Notes under the pieces: model-generated | Databases searched by the model: none | What the model saw: only the letters and a program-made list of their open reading frames with translations | Told to the model about the DNA's origin: nothing | From: Massilia soli | GTDB lineage: Bacteria > Pseudomonadota > Gammaproteobacteria > Burkholderiales > Burkholderiaceae_D | DNA length: 64,000 nucleotides | Assembly (NCBI RefSeq): GCF_016809835.1 | Contig: NZ_JAFBIL020000001.1 | Coordinates: 248,001-312,000 of the forward strand | Reading direction: 5' to 3' | Position numbers and translations under genes: made by a program | Part shown: positions 49,149-57,513 of the stretch, one piece after another | How positions within the stretch are numbered: the first letter of the stretch is position 1 | Layout: every line of letters starts with the position of its first letter

Positions 49149-51458
49149 ATGACCGCACTCATGCCTGTCCGCCCCGAACGCCTCACCGGCACCTCCAACC
49201 TCCTGCTCGCGACCGACCTCGACGGCACTCTGCTGGCCGGTACCAGCGACGCCAGGCGCCGCGTGCGCGACCTGTTCAGCGGCGGCTTGCCCGGCGCCAA
49301 GCTGGTCTTCATCACCGGACGCGGACTCGAATCGGTCATTCCCCTGCTGAGCGACCCGACCATCCCGGCCCCCGACTACATCATCGCCGACGTCGGCGCC
49401 ACCATCGTCCATGGCGACCTGCGCCCGGTCAGCCAGCTGCACCATGCGCAGGCGGCCAACTGGCCGGGTAGCCAGGCGGTGCTGCGCGCGCTGGCCGGCT
49501 TTCCCCAGCTGCAGCGCCAGACCGTGCCGCAAGAGCGCCGCTGTTCGTTCTTCCTGGCCGAAGGCGACATCAGCGACTCCCTGCGCGCGGCCGTCGAGGC
49601 GCTCGACTGCGACCTGCTGTTCTCGGCCGGACGCTACCTCGACGTGCTGCCGCGCGGCGTCAGCAAGGGCAGCGCGCTGCGCCGCCTGGTCGCCGCCGAA
49701 GGCCTGGCCGAGTCCAAGGTGGTGGTGGCCGGCGACACCCTGAACGACCTGTCGATGTTCGAGGCCGGCTTTGCCGGCATCGTGGTGGGCGGCGCCGAGC
49801 CGGCGCTGGTCGAGTGCGTGCGCAAGCTGCCGGCCACCTTCATGGCGCGCAGCGAAGGCTGCGGCGGCATCCTCGAAGGGCTGGCCCACCACGGCACCCT
49901 GGTCGAGCCGAGCGCCGCCGCCCAGCAGCGGTCGGAGCGCCGCGGCGAAGCCGACCTGGTGATGGTCTACCACCGCCTGCCGTTCGACGAAGTGGTCGAA
50001 GACGGCGTGATGACCCAGCGCCGCCCGAAAAGCCCGAACGGCATCATCCCGACGCTGCTGTCGTTCTTCGGCGGCGGCCAGACCGGCTCGTGGGTGGCGT
50101 GGTCGCAGCAGGAATCGCGCGAGCCGGACGACTTCGAAAGCCATGTCACGGTCGATGCCGAGCGCTATCCGCGCCTGAAGGCGGCGCGCATCCCGCTCAC
50201 CGCCGAGGATGTCGACCTGTTCTACAAGAAATTCTCGAAGGAAGCGTTCTGGCCGATCATCTTCTCGTTCCCCGACAAGGCCGAATTCCACCAGGACCAC
50301 TGGGAGCGCTTCCTTGAGGTCAACCGCCTGTTCGCCGAGCAGACCGCGCGCGAGGCGGCCGAAGGCGCGGTGGCCTGGATCCACGACTACAACCTGTGGA
50401 TGGTGCCGGCCTTCCTGCGCCCGCTGCGCCCGGACCTGAAGATCGCCTTCTTCCACCACACCGCGTTCCCGTCCAGCGACGTCTTTAATATCCTGCCGTG
50501 GCGCCGCGACATCATCGGCAGCCTGCTGCAGTGCGACTACGTCGGCTTCCATATCCCGCGCTATGTCGAGAACTTCGTCGACGCGGTGCGCTCGTTCGCG
50601 CCGGTCGAGGTGCTGGGCACGACGCCGTGCGCGCCGCGCTACCTGACCTACGGCTGCGCGCTCGGGGTCGACACGATGGCCTCGGCGATCCAGGTCGGCG
50701 GGCGCACCGTCGCGCTTGGCGCGCACCCGGTCGGCACCGATGTCGGGCTGATCAACCGCCTGGTCGACACCGAGCCGGTGCAGCAGAACATCGGCGCGAT
50801 CGACGCCTACCTGGACGGCGTGACCGGGATCGTCTCGATCGAGCGGCTCGACTACGTCAAGGGCTCGCTGGAAAAGCTGCAGGCCTTCGAGCGGCTGCTG
50901 GAACAGTATCCCGAGATGCTGGGCAAGGTCACCCTGCTCAACATCATCACCCCGGCCGCGCCCGGCATGGAAATCTACGAAAGCCTGCGCGTCGAGGTCG
51001 ACCGCGTAGTCGGACGCATCAATGGCCGCTTCTCGACCCTGAACTGGGTGCCGGTGCGCTACTTCTACCGCTCGCTGCCGTTCGACGAGGTGGTGGCCCA
51101 CTACGCCGCCTGCGGCGTGGCCTGGATCACGCCGCTGCGCGACGGGCTGAACCTGGTGGCCAAGGAATACATCGCCACCCGCAAGGCGGTCGGCAAGCCG
51201 GGCGTGCTGATCATGTCCGAATTCGCCGGCGCCGCGGTCGAACTGCACGGCGCGCTGCTGACCAATCCATACGACGCCAACGCCATGACCGCCACCCTGT
51301 ACCAGGCGCTGACGATGGGCCACGACGAGGCGGTCTACCGCACCGGGCGGCTGGCCGCGATCGTGACCGAGCATGACGTCCGGCGCTGGGGCGACGGTTT
51401 CCTCGGCGCCGTCGCGCGCCACGCTGCCAGCGAGGCGCCGGCGAAGGAAGCGGCATGA
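49149..51458 (+). CDS. ggpPS: Fused HAD phosphatase / glucosylglycerol-phosphate synthase-like GT20 enzyme (GgpPS type)
   Basis: 769 aa in two parts. Residues 15 to about 260 are a HAD phosphatase of the sucrose/trehalose-phosphatase type: nucleophile D23 and acid D25 in ATDLDGT, then GDTLNDLSMF (D196, D200). Residues about 268-760 are a GT20 glycosyltransferase beginning MVYHRLPFDEV. It has WIHDYNLWMVPAFLR, FFHHTAFPSSDVFNILPWR, SIERLDYVKG and PLRDGLNLVAKEY, the donor-binding Arg, Lys and Asp/Glu of the family. The block order matches cyanobacterial GgpS more closely than OtsA, and fused GgpPS proteins are known from some proteobacteria. Expected reaction: ADP-glucose plus glycerol 3-phosphate to glucosylglycerol phosphate, then dephosphorylation in the same chain. 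The acceptor is inferred. First of an operon with ATGA overlaps. Confidence 0.82.
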   Translation: MTALMPVRPERLTGTSNLLLATDLDGTLLAGTSDARRRVRDLFSGGLPGAKLVFITGRGLESVIPLLSDPTIPAPDYIIADVGATIVHGDLRPVSQLHHAQAANWPGSQAVLRALAGFPQLQRQTVPQERRCSFFLAEGDISDSLRAAVEALDCDLLFSAGRYLDVLPRGVSKGSALRRLVAAEGLAESKVVVAGDTLNDLSMFEAGFAGIVVGGAEPALVECVRKLPATFMARSEGCGGILEGLAHHGTLVEPSAAAQQRSERRGEADLVMVYHRLPFDEVVEDGVMTQRRPKSPNGIIPTLLSFFGGGQTGSWVAWSQQESREPDDFESHVTVDAERYPRLKAARIPLTAEDVDLFYKKFSKEAFWPIIFSFPDKAEFHQDHWERFLEVNRLFAEQTAREAAEGAVAWIHDYNLWMVPAFLRPLRPDLKIAFFHHTAFPSSDVFNILPWRRDIIGSLLQCDYVGFHIPRYVENFVDAVRSFAPVEVLGTTPCAPRYLTYGCALGVDTMASAIQVGGRTVALGAHPVGTDVGLINRLVDTEPVQQNIGAIDAYLDGVTGIVSIERLDYVKGSLEKLQAFERLLEQYPEMLGKVTLLNIITPAAPGMEIYESLRVEVDRVVGRINGRFSTLNWVPVRYFYRSLPFDEVVAHYAACGVAWITPLRDGLNLVAKEYIATRKAVGKPGVLIMSEFAGAAVELHGALLTNPYDANAMTATLYQALTMGHDEAVYRTGRLAAIVTEHDVRRWGDGFLGAVARHAASEAPAKEAA

Positions 51459-52324
51459 CGTCACTGGTGGTGGCCGGCCTCGCCTACCTCGAGGTGTACG
51501 TGCCGCCGCACGCGCCGGTGGCGCCCGGCCACGAGCGCTTCATCGACGGCATCGGGCTGGGCCTGGGCGGCGCCCTGAACACCGCCAGCGTGGCCGCGGC
51601 GCTGGGCGTGCCGGTCACCCTGTGTGCGCCGGCCGGCAACGGCATCGCCGACCTGGCGCTGGCGGCGCAGGCGGCGCGCCTGGGCATCACGCTGGCGGCG
51701 CTGCCGTCGCGCGACGACCCGGCCATCTCGCTGGTATTTGCCGACGCCAGCGAGCGCGCGTTCGTCAGCTCGGCCGACTTCGACGCGCTCGGCCAGGTCG
51801 AGCAGCTGCCGGAGGGCGGCTGGATCTTCGTGCCCGGCCTGGAAGAGGCGGCGCGCCTGGCGGCGCCGCTGGCGCGGGCGCGCCGCCAGGGCGCCAAGGT
51901 GGCCGTCAGCGCCAGCTGGAACGAACAGCGGCTGGCGCAGCTGGCCACGCTCGGCGGCACCCCATGGGACCTGCTGGTCCTCAATGAGAAGGAAGCCGAG
52001 GCGGCCTGCGGCCAGGTCGACGGCGCGCCCGAACGACTGGCCGGCGTGGCCGCGTCGGTGATCGTCACGATGGGGCTGCACGGCGCCCGCGGCACCCTGG
52101 ACGGCAGCCACTTCAGCGCCCCGGCCGCGCCGGCCGCCGTGATCGACACCACCGGCGCCGGCGACGCCTTCTGCGGCGGCCTGCTGGCCGCCCTGCTGCG
52201 CGGGGCCGCGCCGGCCGCCGCGCTGCGGGTGGCCGCGCGCGCCGCCGCCATCATCCTCGAACAACGCGGGGGCATGCTGGCCGCCCCCGACCGCATGGCC
52301 GCACTGGCCAGGGAGATCGCATGA
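51455..52324 (+). CDS. PfkB-family carbohydrate kinase
   Basis: 289-aa ribokinase-fold kinase. N-terminal GGALNTASVAAALGVPVTL is the first signature (substrate-lid region) and DTTGAGDAFCGGLL (231-244), with catalytic base D237, is the second. Substrate unknown; sugars, sugar phosphates or nucleosides are possible. Its ATG overlaps the ggpPS stop by 4 nt and its stop overlaps the GH4 start by 4 nt, so it is made with them. It might rephosphorylate a sugar freed from the osmolyte. Confidence 0.85.
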   Translation: MTSLVVAGLAYLEVYVPPHAPVAPGHERFIDGIGLGLGGALNTASVAAALGVPVTLCAPAGNGIADLALAAQAARLGITLAALPSRDDPAISLVFADASERAFVSSADFDALGQVEQLPEGGWIFVPGLEEAARLAAPLARARRQGAKVAVSASWNEQRLAQLATLGGTPWDLLVLNEKEAEAACGQVDGAPERLAGVAASVIVTMGLHGARGTLDGSHFSAPAAPAAVIDTTGAGDAFCGGLLAALLRGAAPAAALRVAARAAAIILEQRGGMLAAPDRMAALAREIA

Positions 52325-53595
52325 CCATATTGACTGTACTCGGTGGCGGCAGCGCCTACACCCCCGGCCTGCTCAAGGCCCTGATTGCGCACGCCGCCGA
52401 ACTGCGGCTCGACACCGTGCGCCTGTACGACACCGACGCCGAGCGGCTGGCGATCGTCGGCCGGCTCGGCGCGGCGATGGCGCAGGCCGCCGGCGCCTTC
52501 CGGGTCGAGACTGCCGCCACCCTCGAGGATGCGGTGCGCGGCGCCGCCATGGTGCTCAACTCGACCCGCCCGGGCGGGCTGGCCGCGCGCCGCATCGACG
52601 AGACCCTGCCGCTGGAATTCGACATTCCGGGCCAGGAGACGGTCGGCCCGGGCGGCTTCTTCTACGCGCTGCGCTCGGTGCCCGAAGCGCTGCGGGTAGC
52701 CGACGCGATGCAGGCGCTGGCGCCCGGCGCCGTGCTGCTCAATTACACCAACCCCAGCAACATCGTGACCCAGGCGCTGGCCGACCAGGGCAAGGTCAAC
52801 GTGGTCGGCATGTGCGACCAGTCCGATGAAGACCTCGAATCGCTGGCCCATGCGCTCGGGCGCAGCGGCCACCCGGCATTCCGCTGCAATGGCCTGAACC
52901 ACGCCACCTGGTTCAGCGACGTCAGCATCGGCGGCGAACCGCTGGGCGAGCTGCCCGGCCAGCTGACCCCGCCGGACAGCTACGACGAAGAGCACCAGCT
53001 GCGCTTCGCCTATTCGCTCGCGCTGGCGCGCGCCAACCCGGGCTACTGGCCCAATTCCTACCTGCCGTATTACCTGTATCCGGCGGCGTTTGTCGAGCAG
53101 GCGCGCCGGGTCGGCCCGCGCAGCGACGTGGTGGCCGCCTCGCTGCCGCGCTACTACGCCCACTTCGAGGAGCAGGGCCGGCTGGCGGCGCCGCAGCTGA
53201 GCATATACCGCGGTTCGGCCGGCTTTGGCGACATGGCGGTCAATGTGATCCGGGCGCTGCTGGCCGACACCCCGAGCGAGCTGGTGCTGAACTTGCCGAA
53301 CCGCGGCGCCACCGGCGCGTTCGACAGCGACTGCGTGGTTGAGACGCGGGCGCGGGTATCGCGCCACGGCATCGAGCGGATTCCGGCGCCGCCGCTGCCG
53401 GACAGTTTCGTCGACCTGGCGATGGCGCTGGAGCGCTACCAGCGGCTGGCCGCGCGCGCCGCTGCCGACAGCGCCGACGGGCCGCGCATCGCGGCGCTGG
53501 CGGCCAACCCGCTGGTCGGCGACGCCGCGCTGGCCGGGCGCATGCTGGCGCGCGCGCGCCAGGCCTACGGCGACCTGATCAGGTGGCAAGCATGA
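52321..53595 (+). CDS. Glycoside hydrolase family 4 enzyme (6-phospho-glycosidase type)
   Basis: 424 aa. N-terminal Rossmann fold with GGGSAYTP (8-15) for NAD, NYTNPSN, and the GH4 metal ligands C165 (VGMCDQSD) and H194 (NGLNHATW). GH4 enzymes cut glycosidic bonds by an NAD/Mn-dependent oxidation-elimination route, usually on 6-phosphorylated sugars. The specific substrate cannot be read; next to a kinase and a glycoside synthase, a phosphorylated glycoside is the natural guess. Overlaps both neighbours by 4 nt. Confidence 0.85.
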   Translation: MTILTVLGGGSAYTPGLLKALIAHAAELRLDTVRLYDTDAERLAIVGRLGAAMAQAAGAFRVETAATLEDAVRGAAMVLNSTRPGGLAARRIDETLPLEFDIPGQETVGPGGFFYALRSVPEALRVADAMQALAPGAVLLNYTNPSNIVTQALADQGKVNVVGMCDQSDEDLESLAHALGRSGHPAFRCNGLNHATWFSDVSIGGEPLGELPGQLTPPDSYDEEHQLRFAYSLALARANPGYWPNSYLPYYLYPAAFVEQARRVGPRSDVVAASLPRYYAHFEEQGRLAAPQLSIYRGSAGFGDMAVNVIRALLADTPSELVLNLPNRGATGAFDSDCVVETRARVSRHGIERIPAPPLPDSFVDLAMALERYQRLAARAAADSADGPRIAALAANPLVGDAALAGRMLARARQAYGDLIRWQA

Positions 53596-54413
53596 TGACC
53601 CGCGCCCTGCTCGACGGGCTCGATGTCGACGCCTACGAACGGGTGGTGATCCTGTCGCCCCACCTCGACGACGCCGCGCTCAGCTGCGGCGGCCTGCTGC
53701 ACGCGCTGCAGGGGGTGTCGACACTGGTGGTGACCCTGTGTAGTGGTAACCCGCCGGCCTTGATGGCGGCCGACGGTACCATCAAGGCGCCGTCGCGGCG
53801 CGGCCACGTCAGCCCGCGCATCCGGCGCCGCGAAGACATCGCCGCGATGCGCTCGATCCGCGCCGAATTCGTCCACCTGAGCTTTCCCGATGCCATCTAC
53901 CGGCGCAGCCAGGCCGGCAAGCTGATCTACCGGAACGAGCGCGAGCGCTGGGTCGCGCCGCGCGCCGACGACAGCATCTACATCGAAGAGCTGCACCAGC
54001 TGCTGCGCCGCATCTGCCTCGACCTGGGCAGCATCCTGCTGGTGAGCCCGATGGGCATCGGCGACCATGTCGACCACCAGATCACGGCCCGGGTGGCGCT
54101 GCGGCTGGCGCAAGCCGGCGCCAGCCTGCTGTTCTACGAAGACTTCCCGTACGTGGCCGACCCCGCCAGCGGGCGCGGCGACGCCGACGGGCCGGCCCAG
54201 GCGCTGGCGCGGTTGCGGCTGGCGCCGGCCGAGCGCTTCATCGTGCCGGTCGATGTCGAAGGGAAGATGCGCCTGCTCGGCCATTACGCGTCGCAGGTGC
54301 CGGTGCTGTTCGGCAGCGACGAACAAATGCGCAGCGCCATCCTGGCACACCAGCACGGCGGCGCGCCATGCGAGTTCTACTGGCGGGCCAAGCCCCTCAA
54401 CGTACCCGTTTAA
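53592..54413 (+). CDS. PIG-L-type zinc deacetylase
   Basis: 273 aa of the LmbE/PIG-L family. The metal and catalytic motif is SPHLDDAALSCGG (P23, H24, D26, D27) and the third ligand motif is GDHVDHQI (H159, H162). Family members remove acetyl groups from N-acetyl amino sugars (MshB in mycothiol and BshB in bacillithiol synthesis). Here it is the fourth overlapping gene of the operon. Its presence hints that an amino-sugar glycoside is involved, which plain glucosylglycerol synthesis would not need. Confidence 0.85.
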   Translation: MMTRALLDGLDVDAYERVVILSPHLDDAALSCGGLLHALQGVSTLVVTLCSGNPPALMAADGTIKAPSRRGHVSPRIRRREDIAAMRSIRAEFVHLSFPDAIYRRSQAGKLIYRNERERWVAPRADDSIYIEELHQLLRRICLDLGSILLVSPMGIGDHVDHQITARVALRLAQAGASLLFYEDFPYVADPASGRGDADGPAQALARLRLAPAERFIVPVDVEGKMRLLGHYASQVPVLFGSDEQMRSAILAHQHGGAPCEFYWRAKPLNVPV

Positions 54414-54433
54414 CCAGATACAAGGATTAGCAC

Positions 54434-55555
54434 ATGAATTACCTCATCCTCGGCAATCCCACCCTCGACTGGCTGGCCGCCGCCGGCGTCGCCTTGGGCG
54501 TGGTGCTGGCGTTGTACGGCGCCAAGGTGCTGCTGGTGCGGCGTCTTGGCGCGATCGCCGCACGCACCAATACCCGCTACGACGACATCCTGGTGGCGGC
54601 GCTGGCGTCGACCCGCGTCCCGGTGATGCTGATCATCGGCCTGTACGCGGGCTCGACCATGCTGGACCTGGGCGACAAGGCCGCGTTGTTCCTGAGCCGC
54701 GTGGCGATGGGCGCGACGCTGGTGCAAGCGGCGATCTGGGCCGACAGCGCGGTACGCGCCTGGCTGGCCCAATACCGTACCGGTCCGCAAGTCGATCCCG
54801 GGCGCGCCACTTCCACGGCGGCGCTCGGCTTCATCGTGCGGGTGGTGGTATGGGCGGTATTCGTCCTGATGATCCTCGACAACCTCGGCTTCAACATCAC
54901 CACCCTCGTCGCCAGCCTCGGCATTGGCGGCATCGCGGTGGCGCTGGCGGTGCAGAACATCCTGGGCGACCTGTTCGCCTCCCTGTCCATCGTGCTCGAC
55001 AAGCCGTTTGTGATCGGCGACTTCATCGTGGTGGGCGATTCGCTCGGCACGGTCGAGTATGTCGGCCTGAAGACCACCCGGGTGCGCAGCCTGTCGGGCG
55101 AGCAGATCATTTTCTCGAATGCCGACCTGCTCAACAGCCGGATCCACAACCTGCGCCGCATGGAGACGCGGCGCGTCGTGTTTTCAGTCGGCGTGACCTA
55201 CAGCACCAGCGAAGAACTGCTGCGCGCGCTGCCCGGCGAGATTGCGCAGATCGTCAAGGCGCAGGAGCGGGTGAGCTTCGACCGCGCCCACTTCAAAGGC
55301 TTTGGCGCGTCGTCGCTGGACATCGAGGTGGTGTATATCGTCAACAGTCCCGAGTACGCGGTCTACATGGATGTGCAGCAGGAGATCTACCTGCAGATCT
55401 ACCGCCGCTTCGGCGAACTTGGCGCCGACTTCGCGTTTCCGACGCAGACGCTGCATGTGGTGGGAATGGAGGCGCGCGCAGAGGACGACTCGGCGGTCAG
55501 AGCGCGGCCAGAGTCGCCGCTGCGCGCGCGCCTGGCGGGCGCGGCTGGCGAATGA
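54434..55555 (+). CDS. Mechanosensitive channel of the MscS family
   Basis: 373 aa. Four or so N-terminal helices, then the pore helix region VASLGIGGIAVALAVQNILGDLFASLSIVLDKPF, typical of MscS TM3, and the beta domain GDFIVVGDSLGTVEYVGLKTTRVRSLSGEQIIFSNADLL. The C-terminus is extended with a charged, Ala/Arg-rich tail. MscS channels release solutes on hypo-osmotic shock. It lies 20 nt after the PIG-L gene, most likely in the same transcript. Confidence 0.92.
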   Translation: MNYLILGNPTLDWLAAAGVALGVVLALYGAKVLLVRRLGAIAARTNTRYDDILVAALASTRVPVMLIIGLYAGSTMLDLGDKAALFLSRVAMGATLVQAAIWADSAVRAWLAQYRTGPQVDPGRATSTAALGFIVRVVVWAVFVLMILDNLGFNITTLVASLGIGGIAVALAVQNILGDLFASLSIVLDKPFVIGDFIVVGDSLGTVEYVGLKTTRVRSLSGEQIIFSNADLLNSRIHNLRRMETRRVVFSVGVTYSTSEELLRALPGEIAQIVKAQERVSFDRAHFKGFGASSLDIEVVYIVNSPEYAVYMDVQQEIYLQIYRRFGELGADFAFPTQTLHVVGMEARAEDDSAVRARPESPLRARLAGAAGE

Positions 55556-55588
55556 ACGCTGGCTGGATCTGGAGATTTTGCAAGGAAA

Positions 55589-55665
55589 CTGGTGGGCGGT
55601 GCAGAATTCGAATCTGCGACCCCTTGGATGTCGACCAAGTATTCTAACCAGCTGAACTAACCGCC
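55589..55665 (-). tRNA. tRNA-Val(GAC)
   Basis: 77 nt including encoded CCA. All four arms fold: acceptor GGGCGGT/ACCGCCC, D stem GTTC/GAAT, anticodon stem CTTGG/CCAAG, T stem GCAGA/TCTGC with TTCGAAT loop. The anticodon loop TCGACAT gives GAC, and the discriminator is A, both fitting valine. Position 33 is C instead of the nearly universal U. Convergent with the MscS gene, 33 nt away. Confidence 0.85.
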
Positions 55666-55742
55666 CGGGGACCGGCATTTTAACGCCCCGTGGCGAATCC
55701 GGCAAGTGCCAGTATCGTGGCGTGCGCCGGGTTTCTTATCGG

Positions 55743-56312
55743 CTAGCGGAGATGGGCATCGACATCGGCGGGATCGGTTAATTTGATCAGGCTCTTGACC
55801 GAAAAAAGAACGATCAGAATGCCAAGGACATCGCCAGTGATCATCGCCACCAATGCCGGCCAGTCGACCAGCCCCGTCTCGACCCAGATGAAGGCATGAT
55901 GGAAGGCTGGACTCACCAGCCCGCACAATATCCCCGTGAAGAACAGGCGCCCCGCTGTCAGGTTGCCGAGGCGCGGGCGCAGGTCAAACCAATGCTTGGC
56001 GAAGAGATAGGCGAGGTAGGGACCTCCGGACGCGGCCACTGCGCCGTACAGTGCCCGGGTGTCGTCCTGGAAGGCGAAGTGCTGGAAATTGAGGTAAATG
56101 CTGGCGAGCAGCAGGCCGATAAATCCTGCAAATCCGAAAAAAAGCGTCGCCAGCAGGCGGATTCCGGCCGGAAGGAATACCCAGCTGATCCCTTCGCTGT
56201 GCTCGAATCGATGGAACAAGAGCTCATTGATCCAATTGAGCGCGATGATCGACACGATCGTGATCGCGATATTCCGGAGGCTGGTCAGCGCGTGATTGGT
56301 AGAGCTTGACAT
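55743..56312 (-). CDS. MASE1-like integral membrane protein of unknown function
   Basis: About 189 aa with five or six hydrophobic helices. The segment VFLPAGIRLLATLFFGFAGFIGLLLASIYL resembles the MASE1 sensor membrane domain, but no signalling output domain follows. The start is uncertain: ATG 56312 or GTG 56357, neither with a good ribosome site. It lies between the tRNA and a DUF2784 gene on the rpsJ side of the island. Function unknown. Confidence 0.65.
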   Translation of the reverse strand: MSSSTNHALTSLRNIAITIVSIIALNWINELLFHRFEHSEGISWVFLPAGIRLLATLFFGFAGFIGLLLASIYLNFQHFAFQDDTRALYGAVAASGGPYLAYLFAKHWFDLRPRLGNLTAGRLFFTGILCGLVSPAFHHAFIWVETGLVDWPALVAMITGDVLGILIVLFSVKSLIKLTDPADVDAHLR

Positions 56313-56476
56313 CGTCGGAGGGCGATGAAGGCGGCCAGGTGGCCAGACCCGCTTCACTACCCATTGCCCATTTGAAATAGTCTAGGAACTTTACATCAAT
56401 TCGCACGGGATAAATGCACTATTTGTAACGCCCACGGATTTCTTGCGGCGGTGAAGTCGGCATTTTGTCTCAAGCG

Positions 56477-56878
56477 CTAACGGGCCGGACGCGTGGGCGG
56501 CACCCGCACCCAGCTCCACAGAACCAGCAAGCCGAACGCGCTGTAGAGCGCGATGAATACCCAGGGCGGCGCCTCGAAAAACAGCGCGCGGCTGAGCCAG
56601 TGGGCGATGAAGCCGTCGTCGTAGCCAAGCTGCCCTGCCCGCGTTCTCAGCCACTGCTCAAGCACGGTCAGCCCGCAGTCGATTCCCAGCCACGTCGTGA
56701 TGACCACGTAGGCAATCGCGGCCAGGTGCAGCAGGCGGAAGGCCAGGTTCCTGACCCATTGCCAACCCAGGCCGGGGCCCGCCAGCACCAGCACCAGGGC
56801 GCCGACGTTGAACAGCACGACGCCCACATGCAGTATCAGCACGGCATCGGCGAGTAGGCGGTAGGTCGAGGAATCCAT
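56477..56878 (-). CDS. DUF2784 family membrane protein
   Basis: 133 aa with four helices. [27 protein letters not shown], then [35 protein letters not shown] match the DUF2784 pattern, including the conserved CGLTVLE. The ATG at 56878 is preferred over a longer reading that would run into the rpsJ terminator. Function unknown. Confidence 0.8.
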   Translation of the reverse strand: MDSSTYRLLADAVLILHVGVVLFNVGALVLVLAGPGLGWQWVRNLAFRLLHLAAIAYVVITTWLGIDCGLTVLEQWLRTRAGQLGYDDGFIAHWLSRALFFEAPPWVFIALYSAFGLLVLWSWVRVPPTRPAR

Positions 56879-56971
56879 CGTGGCCGTTGGGAGGATAAGG
56901 CGGGGCGCCGCATCCGACGGGATGCGGCCTGTGGTCTTATGCGCCCTGCGATTGTATTCCGTTCTCGACAT

Positions 56972-57008
56972 AAAAAAAGCCGGAGACGCACACGGCGACT
57001 CCGGCTTT
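56972..57008 (-). terminator. Intrinsic terminator after rpsJ
   Basis: Ten-bp stem AAAGCCGGAG/CTCCGGCTTT (56976-56985 with 56999-57008), followed on the minus strand by seven T (56972-56978). It ends the str operon 33 nt beyond rpsJ. Confidence 0.92.
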
Positions 57009-57040
57009 CAGTTCTGGCGGCCCTGCGGCCGCGAGAAAAA

Positions 57041-57358
57041 TTACTGCAGTTTGATTTCGACGTCTACACCAGCTGGCAGGTCCAGCTTCATCAGTGCGTC
57101 AACGGTCTTGTCGGTTGGGTCGACGATGTCCATCAGGCGCTGGTGGGTGCGGATCTCGAACTGGTCGCGCGAGGTCTTGTTGACGTGCGGCGAACGCAGG
57201 ACGTCAAAACGCTGGATACGGGTTGGCAGTGGGACTGGACCCTTGACAACGGCGCCGGTGCGCTTCGCGGTGTCAACGATTTCCAGTGCGGACTGGTCGA
57301 TCAGCTTGTAATCGAACGCTTTCAGGCGAATACGGATTTTCTGGTTTGGTGCGGACAT
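57041..57358 (-). CDS. rpsJ: 30S ribosomal protein S10
   Basis: 105 aa: [24 protein letters not shown], with [30 protein letters not shown]10 also binds NusB in antitermination. In most bacteria it heads the S10 operon directly before rplC; here a terminator follows and rplC is about 8.7 kb away. It stays grouped with tuf. Confidence 0.98.
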   Translation of the reverse strand: MSAPNQKIRIRLKAFDYKLIDQSALEIVDTAKRTGAVVKGPVPLPTRIQRFDVLRSPHVNKTSRDQFEIRTHQRLMDIVDPTDKTVDALMKLDLPAGVDVEIKLQ

Positions 57359-57430
57359 GTTATTTCCTTAAAGAGCGAACCGTACTGAGTGCACGGCAAT
57401 ATATGGGACCGACATTCTACTACGAAAACA

Positions 57431-57505
57431 CAGGGAGGAACCCGAAAGCTCCTCCCTGTTGCAATCTTGAGTCAGGCGGGAAGGCTTGCGCCCTGCCCGC
57501 CTGAC
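57431..57505 (-). promoter_or_regulatory. Two hairpins between tuf and rpsJ
   Basis: GTCAGGCGGG/CCCGCCTGAC (57471-57480 with 57496-57505) and CAGGGAGGA/TCCTCCCTG (57431-57439 with 57450-57458) lie in the tuf-rpsJ gap. The second is followed by TGTTTTCG on the minus strand, a weak T-run. Partial termination or RNA processing after tuf is plausible. Confidence 0.6.
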
Positions 57506-57513
57506 AAAGGCAA

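Noticed and set aside
49149-51458. Trehalose-6-phosphate synthase (OtsA) reading of the GT20 protein
   Set aside because: General GT20 motifs fit both, but the block order and wording (NGIIPTLLSFF, WIHDYNLWMVP, FNILPWR) match glucosylglycerol-phosphate synthase better, and the HAD partner is N-terminal; still not excluded without phylogeny.
55589-55665. tRNA-Asp reading of the tRNA gene
   Set aside because: D-arm and variable loop resemble tRNA-Asp, but the loop reads GAC, not GTC, and the discriminator is A rather than G.
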